Assembly (NCBI GenBank): GCA_965249615.1
Contig: CBDFMI010000005.1
Span: 62,001 to 126,000 of the forward strand
Reading direction: 5' to 3'
DNA from: G963555815 sp965249615 [NCBI: bacterium]
Lineage (GTDB): Bacteria; UBA8248; JACPRG01
DNA: 64,000 nucleotides
In this document: positions 1-8,506 of the stretch, piece after piece
How the letters are laid out: each line of letters begins with the position of its first letter
How positions within the stretch are numbered: position 1 is the stretch's first letter
Notes under the pieces: model-generated
What the model was told of the DNA's origin: nothing
Databases searched by the model: none
Seen by the model: only the letters and a program-made list of their open reading frames with translations
Program-made: the position numbers and the translations under genes

Positions 1-371
1 GTCAGGAGGATGGGTCCTTTGTAGCCCAGCTTCTTCTGAATGAGGTGGGGGATGAAAAGCTTTTCCTTGAGCCAGACGGGCAGCGCGGTTAGGAAGGAGC
101 GAAGCCCTCGGGGGGCCACGGTCAGATAGGTTTCCAGGATCCGCTCGAACTTGAGAAAGGGCTTGTCGTAGAAGCCCACGTAATCCACTTGCCCGATCCC
201 GATTCCGCCCTCCCGAAGGCAGTGCTGGACGGCGTTCTTTGGGAAGTCGGGGTCGTGCTTTTTCCGCGTGAAACGCTCCTCGGAGGCGGCCGCCACGATC
301 TCCCCGTCCCGCATCAGACAGGCCGCCGAATCATGGTAGAAGCATGAGATCCCAAGGATGTGTGTGGCCAT
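1..371 (-). CDS. NodU/CmcH-type carbamoyltransferase, N-terminal part (runs off window)
   Basis: These are the first 123 residues of a carbamoyltransferase read leftward; the rest lies outside the window. The family transfers a carbamoyl group from carbamoyl phosphate, through carbamoyl-adenylate, to hydroxyls on glycans, antibiotics or other small molecules. The start shows the family signature: HILGISCFYHDSAAC at residues 4-18, with conserved His and Asp, and EERFTRKKHD from residue 31. The start is the ATG at 371, nine bases after an SxtJ-like gene and in one unit with an SGNH hydrolase. That trio is typical of polysaccharide or secondary-metabolite decoration loci. The acceptor substrate cannot be inferred. 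Confidence 0.9.
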   Translation of the reverse strand, partial: MATHILGISCFYHDSAACLMRDGEIVAAASEERFTRKKHDPDFPKNAVQHCLREGGIGIGQVDYVGFYDKPFLKFERILETYLTVAPRGLRSFLTALPVWLKEKLFIPHLIQKKLGYKGPILL

Positions 372-380
372 TGTTTCCCT

Positions 381-641
381 CTAAAACTGCTTCTTATAAC
401 GCTCTGGATCGTAAGGCTCTTTCGCCTTTGGGTTCCAATAGGTTTTGGCCTTGGGGTCTAGACGAAGATTGAGAGGCTTCTTGCCGAAGAGACGGAGCAA
501 AAGGCCAATGGGGGTGAGAACGAGGTAAAAGAAAAGCGTGAGGAGGATCCGGGTGTTCACAAAGCCGAGGGCCATGGCGAAGATCATCCAGCCCCGGTAG
601 CCAAGTTTCGCCGAACGGACGATGCTTCGAATCAAAGACAT
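381..641 (-). CDS. SxtJ-like small membrane protein
   Basis: An 86-residue protein with one or two hydrophobic segments (about residues 18-52) and a C-terminal tail rich in Lys, Pro and Tyr. The core (GFVNTRILLTLFFYLVLTP, then GLLLRLFGKKPL) resembles SxtJ of saxitoxin loci and the many SxtJ-like proteins encoded beside NodU-type carbamoyltransferases. It is shorter than the roughly 130 residues usual for SxtJ, so the N-terminal part is missing or this is a short form. It lies four bases after the SGNH hydrolase stop and nine before the carbamoyltransferase start, so the three are probably co-transcribed. Its biochemical role is unknown; the call rests on similarity and context. Confidence 0.7.
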   Translation of the reverse strand: MSLIRSIVRSAKLGYRGWMIFAMALGFVNTRILLTLFFYLVLTPIGLLLRLFGKKPLNLRLDPKAKTYWNPKAKEPYDPERYKKQF

Positions 642-645
642 GTTT

Positions 646-1866
646 TTATGTTTTTCCCTTTGGGATGAGGGAGTTTTCCAGCAGAAAATCCAGGAGGAAC
701 TGGGCCGCGAGCTCGTGTCCCTTCACCGTGAAGTGCTTGTCATGCTTCAAGTAGAGTTCGCGTTCATCGTAGGGGTCGAAGGATTGCACCAGATTTAGAT
801 AGGGAAGACGGTGTGCCTCAAACCAACCAAGAAGTTCTTGCCCGGCTTTTGGAAATTCAACGTACTGGGGGGTGAGGAATTCTGAGTGAGACTGGTAGAG
901 ATGATGGATGATGACGACGGCCATCCGGACCCCCTGGGTTTCCGACATCCGCTGAATCCCCTCCATCAGGGCGAGGCCTTTCTGCCAGTTCTGACGGCCG
1001 ACCTGCTCCTCCGTCAACTTTTCTTCTTCCGCCCAGGCCTCCCTGACCCAGGCCGAATCCCCATCGGTGGGATTGTTCCGGAGGCGGTGGAGGCGCTCAC
1101 CGAGGAGGTGGTAGAGGTGGGACGCTGCCTCAAAAAATCTTTCACAGGGGCAGGCAGGACGTTGAAGGCCCGAGAGCGGACCTGAAGGTGGTCCTGCCCG
1201 GGCTGCCGAAGCCTTCCCTCCGAGTCCACATAAAACTTCACCTGGACCGAGGACAGAAGAGGTTGGCCGTCCTCTCCCCATTCCTGCTCCCCCAGGTCGA
1301 AATCGTTCCAGGGGAGAAGGGAAAGCAGGATGAGGTCGGGCTCGTAGCGCAGGGCCTGCAGTTTCGCCATCAAATAATAATGGGGCAGGTTGTAGCCGGG
1401 GACGCGGGGGTTGATCACTTCAAAGCGCGGGAGATCTTTCACCTCTTTTCGCCACTCGCCCTCGTTCAGAAGGGTCTCTAGGCGCGCCGGAAACGACTGG
1501 TCGTTATTCACGCCCAGCCCGAAGGGGAATGAATCCCCGAGGACAAAGATTCTAAAGACCCCAGGGGGCTTGTTCAGGGAGACCGGGCGGTCTCGGAACC
1601 CCTCTTGGTTCACCTGGATGAGGGCACTAAAATCGCCGTAGGGGCTCTGGTGGTCATAGATGACGCTGGGCCTCAGTGTGTAGCCCAGCTGGTCGTCGGA
1701 CTGATAGATCGGAGGGTGGAAGGACTCCCTGGCCCCTGGGGCGGCCAGAATTTGAGGATCGTAGAAGCGGACAAAAATTTCTGCCCCCCCCGAGGACGAA
1801 GACAATGGCCCCCAAGAGAACCAGGAGATTTTTTGTCCACTCAGAAGATCGCTTTCTAGAACCCAC
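646..1866 (-). pseudogene. SGNH/GDSL hydrolase-type protein, interrupted by two homopolymer frameshifts
   Basis: Three overlapping leftward frames join into one membrane-anchored SGNH hydrolase of about 400 residues. The N-terminus (GTG at 1866) gives a membrane segment, NLLVLLGAIVFVLGG. It shifts frame at an 8-C run (1784-1791; seven would keep frame) into the part with the block I motif LGDSFPFG. A second shift at a 6-A run (1132-1137; seven would keep frame) leads into the C-terminal part with the catalytic DKHFTVKGH motif. Such proteins are often O-acetyl transferases or esterases acting on polysaccharides. With both runs corrected the protein is complete and carries the nucleophile Ser and the Asp/His pair. 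It could be a true pseudogene, a phase-variable gene or an assembly error. The start is uncertain because no good ribosome site is visible. Confidence 0.75.
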
Positions 1867-2133
1867 TTTAGTCCCCCTGGGCGCTCCCGCCGGATCTTTC
1901 GGGCTGGGAGATTTCGTGCTCAGTGAACGCCTCCCAGGTCGTGGCCAAAAGGCGTCTAGACCAATATGATAGCATGTTTGATGCGAGCGGGATAGAAATG
2001 AGCGCGACTGTTTCGGCTAAGAATCAAGAAAAGAGAGCCCCATCTGAAGACCCTCAGTTTTCGTCTAAAACCCCTTCCTCCTTTTCAACTGGGCCTGACG
2101 GTCTGGTCCCTGAGGCGCAAACCCCAGAACATT

Positions 2134-2967
2134 GTGGACCGCTGGGACGGCCAAAAATATCAGCGGGTGCTGATGCTGAAGGGGAGACCACTGGAAGTCG
2201 CCGTCACGCAGACGGGCTCCTCTAAAACCCCGGCGCTTCAGATTGATGTGACGGGTGCGCGGCTCCCAGCCAATACTCAATCTGTCGTGAAGGGGTCACT
2301 GGAACGCATTCTAGGTCTTCGGACGGATCTCTCAAAATTCTATGGTTTGGCCACACGGGACGGGCAATTGGGGCCGCTTGTCCAAAGGTTTCGCGGCCTC
2401 AAACCTCCGCGCTATCCCACGCTATTTGAATGTCTGGTGAACGCCATCGCCTGTCAGCAAATCACCCTCGCCCTTGGTCTGACCCTTCTGAACCGTTTGG
2501 CCGAGGCCTATGGCCCTTCTTTTCAAACGAAAGCGGGGATTTTCAGAGCTTTTCCGCGTCCAGAGGATTTGGTTGATCTCAAACCCGAATCGCTTCGGAA
2601 GCTCGGTTTTAGTCGCCAAAAGGCCTCCTTCATTCTTGGGCTCTCGTCCGCCATCGCCGAAAAGCATTTTGATTTTGAAGGGATTTCATTGCTTGAGGAT
2701 GAGGAGATCTTGGAAAAACTTCAGGAGATCAGAGGGGTAGGGCGGTGGACCGCGGAATACACCATGCTCCGTGGCCTTGGAAAACTTTATGTCTTTCCGG
2801 GTGACGACGTCGGCGGGCAAAAAAATCTGAAGATCTGGCTTGGCCTAAAAGATTCTCTCGACTATGACGGCGTCAACCGCGTTCTTAGTCGCTGGCAACC
2901 CCACGCCGGCCTCCTATATTTTCACTTGTTGCTGGATAAGATTTCCAAGATCGGCCACTTGGCGTAA
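2134..2967 (+). CDS. AlkA-like DNA-3-methyladenine glycosylase (start uncertain)
   Basis: An HhH-GPD superfamily base-excision glycosylase that removes alkylated purines from DNA. The helix-hairpin-helix with the GPD element is seen as LQEIRGVGRWTAEYTML near residues 200-216, followed by the catalytic Asp region FPGDDVGGQ. The GTG at 2134 is the first canonical start in frame, but homologous sequence clearly continues upstream (FQLGLTVWSLRRKPQN, coded from about 2086). The true start is therefore earlier: a CTG at 2044, or an ATG at 1998 followed by a one-base indel in the C-run near 2038. The gene is convergent with ftsY, and its upstream neighbour across the gap is the broken SGNH gene. Confidence 0.85.
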   Translation: MDRWDGQKYQRVLMLKGRPLEVAVTQTGSSKTPALQIDVTGARLPANTQSVVKGSLERILGLRTDLSKFYGLATRDGQLGPLVQRFRGLKPPRYPTLFECLVNAIACQQITLALGLTLLNRLAEAYGPSFQTKAGIFRAFPRPEDLVDLKPESLRKLGFSRQKASFILGLSSAIAEKHFDFEGISLLEDEEILEKLQEIRGVGRWTAEYTMLRGLGKLYVFPGDDVGGQKNLKIWLGLKDSLDYDGVNRVLSRWQPHAGLLYFHLLLDKISKIGHLA

Positions 2968-3024
2968 CGGTATGCAAGCCCGAAACCTCGGGGCCGTGGG
3001 TGGAGTATCGTTGTGAAAAGAAGT

Positions 3025-3951
3025 TTAGGTTTCTTCCAAGAGCGCGCGGACGAAGAGGGTAGGGTCAAACGGCCTGAAATCTTCGATGGCTTCGCCTAAA
3101 CCCATGTAGCGGACGGGAAGGTTGAGCTCGTGGGCGATGCGGATGACGATACCCCCTTTGGCCGTGCTGTCTATCTTCGTCAGAATCAACCCTGTCACGT
3201 TCACCTCTTCTTTGAACATCTGGGCCTGAGTGAAGGCGTTCTGGCCCGTGGTTGCGTCAAGCACCAATAAAATCTCGTGGGGGGCGTTTCCTATCTCTTG
3301 ACCCACCACCCGGCAGATCTTTTTCAACTCTTCCATCAGGTTCTTTTTGGTGTGAAGGCGCCCGGCAGTATCGGCAAGAAGTATATTATGGCCTCTGGCC
3401 TTGGCCGCGCGGGCGGCGTCGAAAACGAGGGCGGCGGGGTCTCCCCCGGGACGCCCCTTGACGAGATCGGCTCCAGCCCGCTCCCGCCATACGTCTAGCT
3501 GCTCGATGGCCGCCGCCCTAAAGGTGTCGGCGGCCGCCATCATTACCTTTTTGCCCATCCCCTGATACTGATAGGCGAGCTTCCCCACGCACGTCGTTTT
3601 GCCCGTCCCGTTCACGCCCACGATCAGGATCACATGAAGAGGCGCCTCCGGGGGATGAGCAATTTCGGTTTCTTTGACCCACTCAAGGAGTGAATCGCGC
3701 ACAAGATCTTTAATTTCTTCTGGCTTTTTCAACGTCCTTTCTTTTTTCGCCTGTTCTACTCTCCCAATGATCTCTTCCGTGATCTTTAGGCCGAGGTCGG
3801 CGCCGATCAAAAGCTCTTCCAGCTCCTCGATAAAGGCCGGATCAATCTGGCTTTTGCCCTTGACGAGGCGCTCCAGGCCCGCCCCGAGGTTTCCCCGGGT
3901 GCGGGCGAGCCCGCATCTCAGGCGCTCAAAAAGGTTTTTGGATTCTTGCAT
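3025..3951 (-). CDS. ftsY: Signal recognition particle receptor FtsY
   Basis: FtsY is the membrane-associated SRP receptor GTPase that docks SRP-ribosome complexes at the SecYEG translocon. The NG domain is complete: the N-domain helical bundle (about residues 1-90), G1 GVNGTGKTT, the DTFRAAA element, G3 DTAGR, G4 TKID and the closing GxGE motif ([10 protein letters not shown]). The acidic A-domain found in enterobacteria is absent, as in many other phyla. I place the start at the ATG at 3951 ([11 protein letters not shown]). An upstream TTG at 3975 would begin inside the terminator hairpin that follows smc. At 308 residues it is the normal length for an A-domain-less FtsY. Confidence 0.95.
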   Translation of the reverse strand: MQESKNLFERLRCGLARTRGNLGAGLERLVKGKSQIDPAFIEELEELLIGADLGLKITEEIIGRVEQAKKERTLKKPEEIKDLVRDSLLEWVKETEIAHPPEAPLHVILIVGVNGTGKTTCVGKLAYQYQGMGKKVMMAAADTFRAAAIEQLDVWRERAGADLVKGRPGGDPAALVFDAARAAKARGHNILLADTAGRLHTKKNLMEELKKICRVVGQEIGNAPHEILLVLDATTGQNAFTQAQMFKEEVNVTGLILTKIDSTAKGGIVIRIAHELNLPVRYMGLGEAIEDFRPFDPTLFVRALLEET

Positions 3952-3963
3952 GGCAGGAAAAAC

Positions 3964-3988
3964 AAAAGGGCCCAAAAAGGCCCCTTTT
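3964..3988 (-). terminator. Intrinsic terminator after smc
   Basis: Read leftward, AAAAGGGGCC-TTTTT-GGGCCCTTTT folds into a hairpin of nine base pairs with one internal G-G mismatch and a five-base loop, and is followed by a T-rich tract (TGTTTTT). It lies between the smc stop (4006) and the ftsY start (3951). It should end or attenuate smc transcription and would separate the two genes. Confidence 0.7.
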
Positions 3989-4005
3989 TGGTTGAGGGAG
4001 AGAGA

Positions 4006-7000
4006 TCAGGCTTCCGTGGTAGTCAACCTGGCGGCCTCTCCGTTGGTGGCGCCGTCGTGTGTCCCGTTTCCGCCGTTTTTCCCGTTCCCGTCGAGCGCCT
4101 TCCATTCCACAGAGACCACCTTGGAGACCCCCTTCTGTTCCATGGTGACCCCGTAGAGGACGTCGGCGAATGTCATGGTCTGCTTGTTGTGGGTGATGAC
4201 GATGAACTGGGTCTGGTGCGCGAGCTCCTGCAGGATGCCGATAAAACGTCCCACGTTGTGGTCATCCAGCGTGGCGTCCACCTCGTCCAGGAGGCAGAAG
4301 GGGCTCGGGCGGTGATGGAAGATCGCGAAGAGAAGGGCGATGACGGTCAGGGCCTTTTCGCCCGCTGAGAGGAGAAGGATATTGCCGATCTTCTTTCCGG
4401 GAGGCTGAACCTGAATGTCAACGCCCGCCTCGAGGAGGTTGTCTTCCTCGGTGAGGACGAGACAGGCCCGGCCCCCTGCGAAGATGCGCCGATAAACCTC
4501 TCCGAAGGTGACGTTGATGGCCTCGAAGGCGTCGACGAATCTTTTTCGGGTGGTGCGGTTGATGCGGTCCACGGTCTGCCGCAGTTTCTTGATGGAAGCA
4601 AGCAGATCGTCCTGCTGTTTCTTGAGGAACTGGTGGCGTTCGGAGAGCTCCTCGTATTCGTCCAGGGCGCCGGTGTTGACGTCGCCGATGCGGGCCATCT
4701 TGTCCCGGAGCTCCTCGAGTTCCCCTCGAAGGGTCGCCCGCAGCTCGTCCGTGGGTTCTTCATCCAAAGATGGCGAGGAGTCCTCCTCCTCCAGGTTAAT
4801 TTCCAGGCGTTCGCGGGCCTGCTGGCGGAGTAACTGGCGCTCGGCCTCAAGCTGGGCCACCTCCCGGGAGAGCTTGGACAGCGTCTCCTGGATAGTGTTC
4901 ATCTCGTCCTTGAGGTGGCGGGAGCGCTCCTCCAACTGGCTGAGGGTCGTGTCCTCTTCCTGCGCCCTGGTCTCCTTCTGACGGATGGTCTCTTCCCCGG
5001 TCCGGCGCTGCTCAAAAAGTTCCTGGATTCGGGCCATGGCGTTCGTGCGTGTGGCCTCGAGCTCCTTGTCCTTTTCCTCGTCTCTCTTTTGTTCCTCCTC
5101 CAGGCGGCCTCTTCTGGCCTCGAGCTCGGCCACCTTCTCTTCAAGATGCCGGAGTTCCGAGGCGAGGTTGCTCGCTTCCGCCCGCATCTGGACGAGGTCC
5201 ACCTTGAACGTGAGGAGGCCCTCGGCCTGACGCTGAAGGTCGGCCCGGCCTTCCTGAGCGCCGGAGGAAAGCTCGCCCAGGGACCGTTCGAGCTCCTCCT
5301 TTTTGGCCGCCAGCTCTTCTCTGTTCCCATCGGCCTGGGAGAGTTCGGCCTGCAATTGGCTGAGATCCTTAGCCAGGCGATCTTCTTCCTGTCCGAGAAC
5401 GGTGAGGGCCGCCTCGGCCTGGCGGGTGGTCGCCGAAAGGGTTTCCACCTGCCCCAGGGCTTCAGCCAGACGTTGTTCTCCCTCTCTTCTGCTTTGGCTC
5501 AACTCCTCCGTCCGGGCCTGCAAGGCCTCCCGCCGCCCTCGCATCTCCTCGCGGCTCGCCTGGGCCTTCTGCGATTTTGCCTGCCCCTCCTCCCATTGGA
5601 GGCGGAGGTCTTCCATCATCCGTTTTCGTTCAAAGGGGCCTTGCGCCTCCTTTTCATACCCGCCCGAGAGGGTCCCAAAGGGAAGGAGGACCTCTCCATC
5701 TCGAGTCACGAAGGTGGCCGAGAGCCGCCCTTCCTTAAAGAGAGAAAGGGCCGCGTCCAGGCTCTCCACGATCAACACCCGGCCCAAAAGAACTTTTAAG
5801 AGCGGGGCGTATTCACCGGGGTGGTCCACCACGGTCAGTGCGGAGGCCACGACTCGAGGGTCGTCAAGAGGTTTAGAAAGAGGGGACTCGGCCTCCTTGG
5901 GGTGGAGCGGGAGGAAGGACTCGCGACCCGCGCCTGACTCCTTGAGATACCCGATGGCTTGGGCAGCGTCCTCCAGTCTATTTGTCAGGAAGGCCTCGAG
6001 GAGGTCTCCGAGGACAGCCTCGATGGCCTTCTCAAATCCCGGTTTTACCTTTAGGACCGTCTGGAGGGGGCCTGACATTCCCTTCCCGGGCGTTGGTCCC
6101 TGCCACTGGTTGAGATTTTCGTCGGCTGTCTCAAGGGCCGTCAGGGAAATCTTTTGGGAGGCCAGCTTTTCTCTGAGGAGATAGATCTCTTCCTCTAGAT
6201 CGCTCAGCTCTGAGCCGAGTGTTTTGGTCTCTAAAGTAGATTGGGCCTCGTTCTCCTTGATCTCCTCGATGGAGGTCTGAAGCTCTGTCGCCTTCTTGCG
6301 GGCCCCGTCGAGCCTGTCGGACTGTTCGACCAGGCGTTCTTTTTCTGTCTTGGCCTCAGCCAAGAGGGCCCCCCTTCGCCCCTCCAGTGAAGGGAGCTCT
6401 CGGCGAAGTGACTCCAGGCGGTTGTCGGTGCGGGTGAGCTGATCCAGGACGGCCAGCACTTCCCCCTTTAAACGCTCAAGGGTCTCTTCACGTTTCGCCT
6501 GAAGGGACTTTTGGGCGTCCAGGGACGAATTTTCTTGGGCCAGTGCCTCGTCGCCCTGTCGGGCCTTTTCCTCAGCCCCTTCGGCTTTTTGGCGGGCGAG
6601 GCGAAGGGCCTCGTCCACGCCTGCCCGTTGTGGCCCGACGGAGGCGGACTCCTTCTCTCTCTCTTTAGCGGCGTCGGCGAGGGCATCCCGCTGCTCTTGG
6701 CAAAGGTTTAGACGGTCCTCAAGGCGCAGGATCTCGCTGTTGGCGTCAAGGGTCTGGGTGCGAAGCTTTGAGAGGGCCTCCGTCTCCTCACTGAGGGAGA
6801 CGCGACGTCCCTCGATCTCGCTATCCACCGAGGACCATTCGGCGCGGATGGCTGCCTCCCGGGCCTTGGCCTCCTCGTAGGTCTTCTGCTGGGGGAGGAG
6901 AAGGCGCTGAAGGGCGGCGTGGTCCAGGTGAAAGAGCCGACCCTCTAAGGTTTGGACTTGTGCCTTGAGGTCTTTGAAGCGGGAGGCCCGACGGGCTTGA

Positions 7001-7629
7001 CGCTCCAGGGCGCGGCTCTGACGTCCCACCTCCCCAAGGATGTCTCCCACCCGCTCGAGATTCGCCTCGGCGGCCGTGAGCTTTCTCAGGGCCTCCGTTC
7101 GGCGGACCCTGTACTTCGCGATGCCAGCCGCCTCTTCGATGATCTCCCGGCGCTCATCAGGCTTGGCCACCAGGAGGCCCTCCACCCGCCCCTGCTCCAC
7201 AATGGAGAAGGAGGCGGTGTGAAGACCGGTATCCAGGAAGAGGTCCACGATGTCTTGAAGCCGACAGGCTTTGCGGTTGATGAGGTATTCACTCTCGCCG
7301 GAACGATAGAGGCGGCGTGTTACGCTCACCTCCTCCATGGAAGCCCATTGGGCGGCCAGGCGCTTGGTGAGGTTGGTGAGGGTGAGGGTCACCTCGGCCA
7401 TGCCGGTAGCCTTTCGCACGTCGCTCCCGTTGAAGACAACGTCCTCCATGCGGCGGCCCCGCAGGGTCTTTGGACTTTGCTCCCCGAGGACCCATCGGAT
7501 GGCGTCAACCACGTTGCTCTTGCCGCAACCGTTCGGCCCCACAATGCCCGCCACTCCCGAGCCGAAGTCGAGCTCCGTCCGGTCCACGAATGACTTAAAC
7601 CCTTGGATTTGAAGGTTTTTAATGCGCAT
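4006..7629 (-). CDS. smc: Chromosome segregation ATPase SMC
   Basis: The bacterial condensin core subunit (1207 residues), which with ScpA/ScpB loops and compacts chromosomal DNA. The N-terminal head holds Walker A GPNGCGKSN (residues 31-39). Two long coiled-coil arms flank a hinge at roughly 490-670, and the C-terminal head holds the signature motif and Walker B (FCLLDEVDATLDD, about 1111-1123). The signature reads LSAGE (about 1088-1092) rather than the usual LSGGE. A Gly/Asn-rich tail (GNGKNGGNGTHDG) ends the protein. The start is the ATG at 7629, preceded by a G-rich ribosome site (GGGGGG, about five bases upstream). The gene has its own candidate promoter at 7740-7768 and is followed by a terminator, so it is probably monocistronic. 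Confidence 0.96.
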   Translation of the reverse strand: MRIKNLQIQGFKSFVDRTELDFGSGVAGIVGPNGCGKSNVVDAIRWVLGEQSPKTLRGRRMEDVVFNGSDVRKATGMAEVTLTLTNLTKRLAAQWASMEEVSVTRRLYRSGESEYLINRKACRLQDIVDLFLDTGLHTASFSIVEQGRVEGLLVAKPDERREIIEEAAGIAKYRVRRTEALRKLTAAEANLERVGDILGEVGRQSRALERQARRASRFKDLKAQVQTLEGRLFHLDHAALQRLLLPQQKTYEEAKAREAAIRAEWSSVDSEIEGRRVSLSEETEALSKLRTQTLDANSEILRLEDRLNLCQEQRDALADAAKEREKESASVGPQRAGVDEALRLARQKAEGAEEKARQGDEALAQENSSLDAQKSLQAKREETLERLKGEVLAVLDQLTRTDNRLESLRRELPSLEGRRGALLAEAKTEKERLVEQSDRLDGARKKATELQTSIEEIKENEAQSTLETKTLGSELSDLEEEIYLLREKLASQKISLTALETADENLNQWQGPTPGKGMSGPLQTVLKVKPGFEKAIEAVLGDLLEAFLTNRLEDAAQAIGYLKESGAGRESFLPLHPKEAESPLSKPLDDPRVVASALTVVDHPGEYAPLLKVLLGRVLIVESLDAALSLFKEGRLSATFVTRDGEVLLPFGTLSGGYEKEAQGPFERKRMMEDLRLQWEEGQAKSQKAQASREEMRGRREALQARTEELSQSRREGEQRLAEALGQVETLSATTRQAEAALTVLGQEEDRLAKDLSQLQAELSQADGNREELAAKKEELERSLGELSSGAQEGRADLQRQAEGLLTFKVDLVQMRAEASNLASELRHLEEKVAELEARRGRLEEEQKRDEEKDKELEATRTNAMARIQELFEQRRTGEETIRQKETRAQEEDTTLSQLEERSRHLKDEMNTIQETLSKLSREVAQLEAERQLLRQQARERLEINLEEEDSSPSLDEEPTDELRATLRGELEELRDKMARIGDVNTGALDEYEELSERHQFLKKQQDDLLASIKKLRQTVDRINRTTRKRFVDAFEAINVTFGEVYRRIFAGGRACLVLTEEDNLLEAGVDIQVQPPGKKIGNILLLSAGEKALTVIALLFAIFHHRPSPFCLLDEVDATLDDHNVGRFIGILQELAHQTQFIVITHNKQTMTFADVLYGVTMEQKGVSKVVSVEWKALDGNGKNGGNGTHDGATNGEAARLTTTEA

Positions 7630-7739
7630 GCAGGGCCCCCCTAGATGAAACTGCCACCCACTTGGGATGAACATAGTGAGGAAAATGGGGGATGTAAAGG
7701 AAAAAATACAAGAGGTTGGGGTAGGAAGCGTGATGAACC

Positions 7740-7768
7740 ACTATAAATTCTGTCCGATTGGATATGAA
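7740..7768 (-). promoter_or_regulatory. Candidate sigma70 promoter for smc
   Basis: Leftward -35 TTCATA (7763-7768), a 17-base spacer and -10 TATAGT (7740-7745) match the consensus at 4/6 and 5/6 positions. The site is in the gap between rnc and smc, about 100 bases before the smc ATG. It is inferred by eye only. Confidence 0.5.
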
Positions 7769-7803
7769 AAGACGGGGGGAAAGAGTGGCCCTTGGGGTGG
7801 GTT

Positions 7804-8442
7804 TTATACGAAAAGCTTCTGCAGCCCTCGCCGGGCGGCCTGCTGAGAGGCGAACTTTTTGCTATGGCCGGTCCCGACGGCGAGGGTCTCTCCGTCCACG
7901 CGAACTGCCACCTCGTAGGTCTTTTCATGTTCCGGACCATATTCCCTCAGGAGGAGATAATCGGGGGGTGGGCGCTTTCCTCGCTCGAGCTTCTCTTGGA
8001 GCTGGCTTTTGAAATCAATAAAAGGCTCCATTTCTCGGTCGAAGAGTTTTCGTATGAACGTTGCGGTCTCGTCGTATCCTGCGTCGAGAAAGACGGCGGC
8101 CACTAGGGCCTCGAAGGCGTTTGCCAGGATAGAGGCCTTATGGCGACCTCCACTGGAGAGCTCTCCCTTGCCCAGGCGAATGTAGGGGCCTATCTCCAGG
8201 ATGCGGGCCATCCGGGCCAGGTGTCTGGCGCTCACCAGCCGGGAGCGGATCTTGGAGAGTTTGCCCTCGTCGGCCGAGGGGATTTCCTCGAAATACTGGT
8301 GGCACAGGACGAGATCCAGGACGGCATCTCCCAGGAATTCCATCCGCTCGTTGTGGACGTTCGGGCGGCGGCCTTCGTGGGCGTAGGAGGTGTGGGTCAA
8401 GGCTTCTTCGAGGAGTGAGAGATCCTTGAAGGTATAGCCCAA
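7804..8442 (-). CDS. rnc: Ribonuclease III
   Basis: RNase III cleaves double-stranded RNA, matures rRNA precursors and processes mRNAs. The endonuclease domain has the family signature ERMEFLGDAVLD (about residues 33-44) and the downstream acidic residues of the catalytic site. The double-stranded RNA-binding domain occupies the C-terminal 70 residues (DFKSQLQEKLE to the end). Only a TTG at 8442 can serve as a canonical start, and no good ribosome site is seen. In-frame codons further upstream (EQLSLVQRR) look like the normal RNase III N-terminus, so the real start may be non-canonical or hidden by a small indel. It is the last gene of the fatty-acid synthesis operon, 64 bases after fabF. Confidence 0.93.
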   Translation of the reverse strand: MGYTFKDLSLLEEALTHTSYAHEGRRPNVHNERMEFLGDAVLDLVLCHQYFEEIPSADEGKLSKIRSRLVSARHLARMARILEIGPYIRLGKGELSSGGRHKASILANAFEALVAAVFLDAGYDETATFIRKLFDREMEPFIDFKSQLQEKLERGKRPPPDYLLLREYGPEHEKTYEVAVRVDGETLAVGTGHSKKFASQQAARRGLQKLFV

Positions 8443-8506
8443 TCTTCGCTGGACTAGGGATAGCTGTTCGGTTCGGTCTTCAGGGAAATGGGTGTCGGTA
8501 GGCGTT

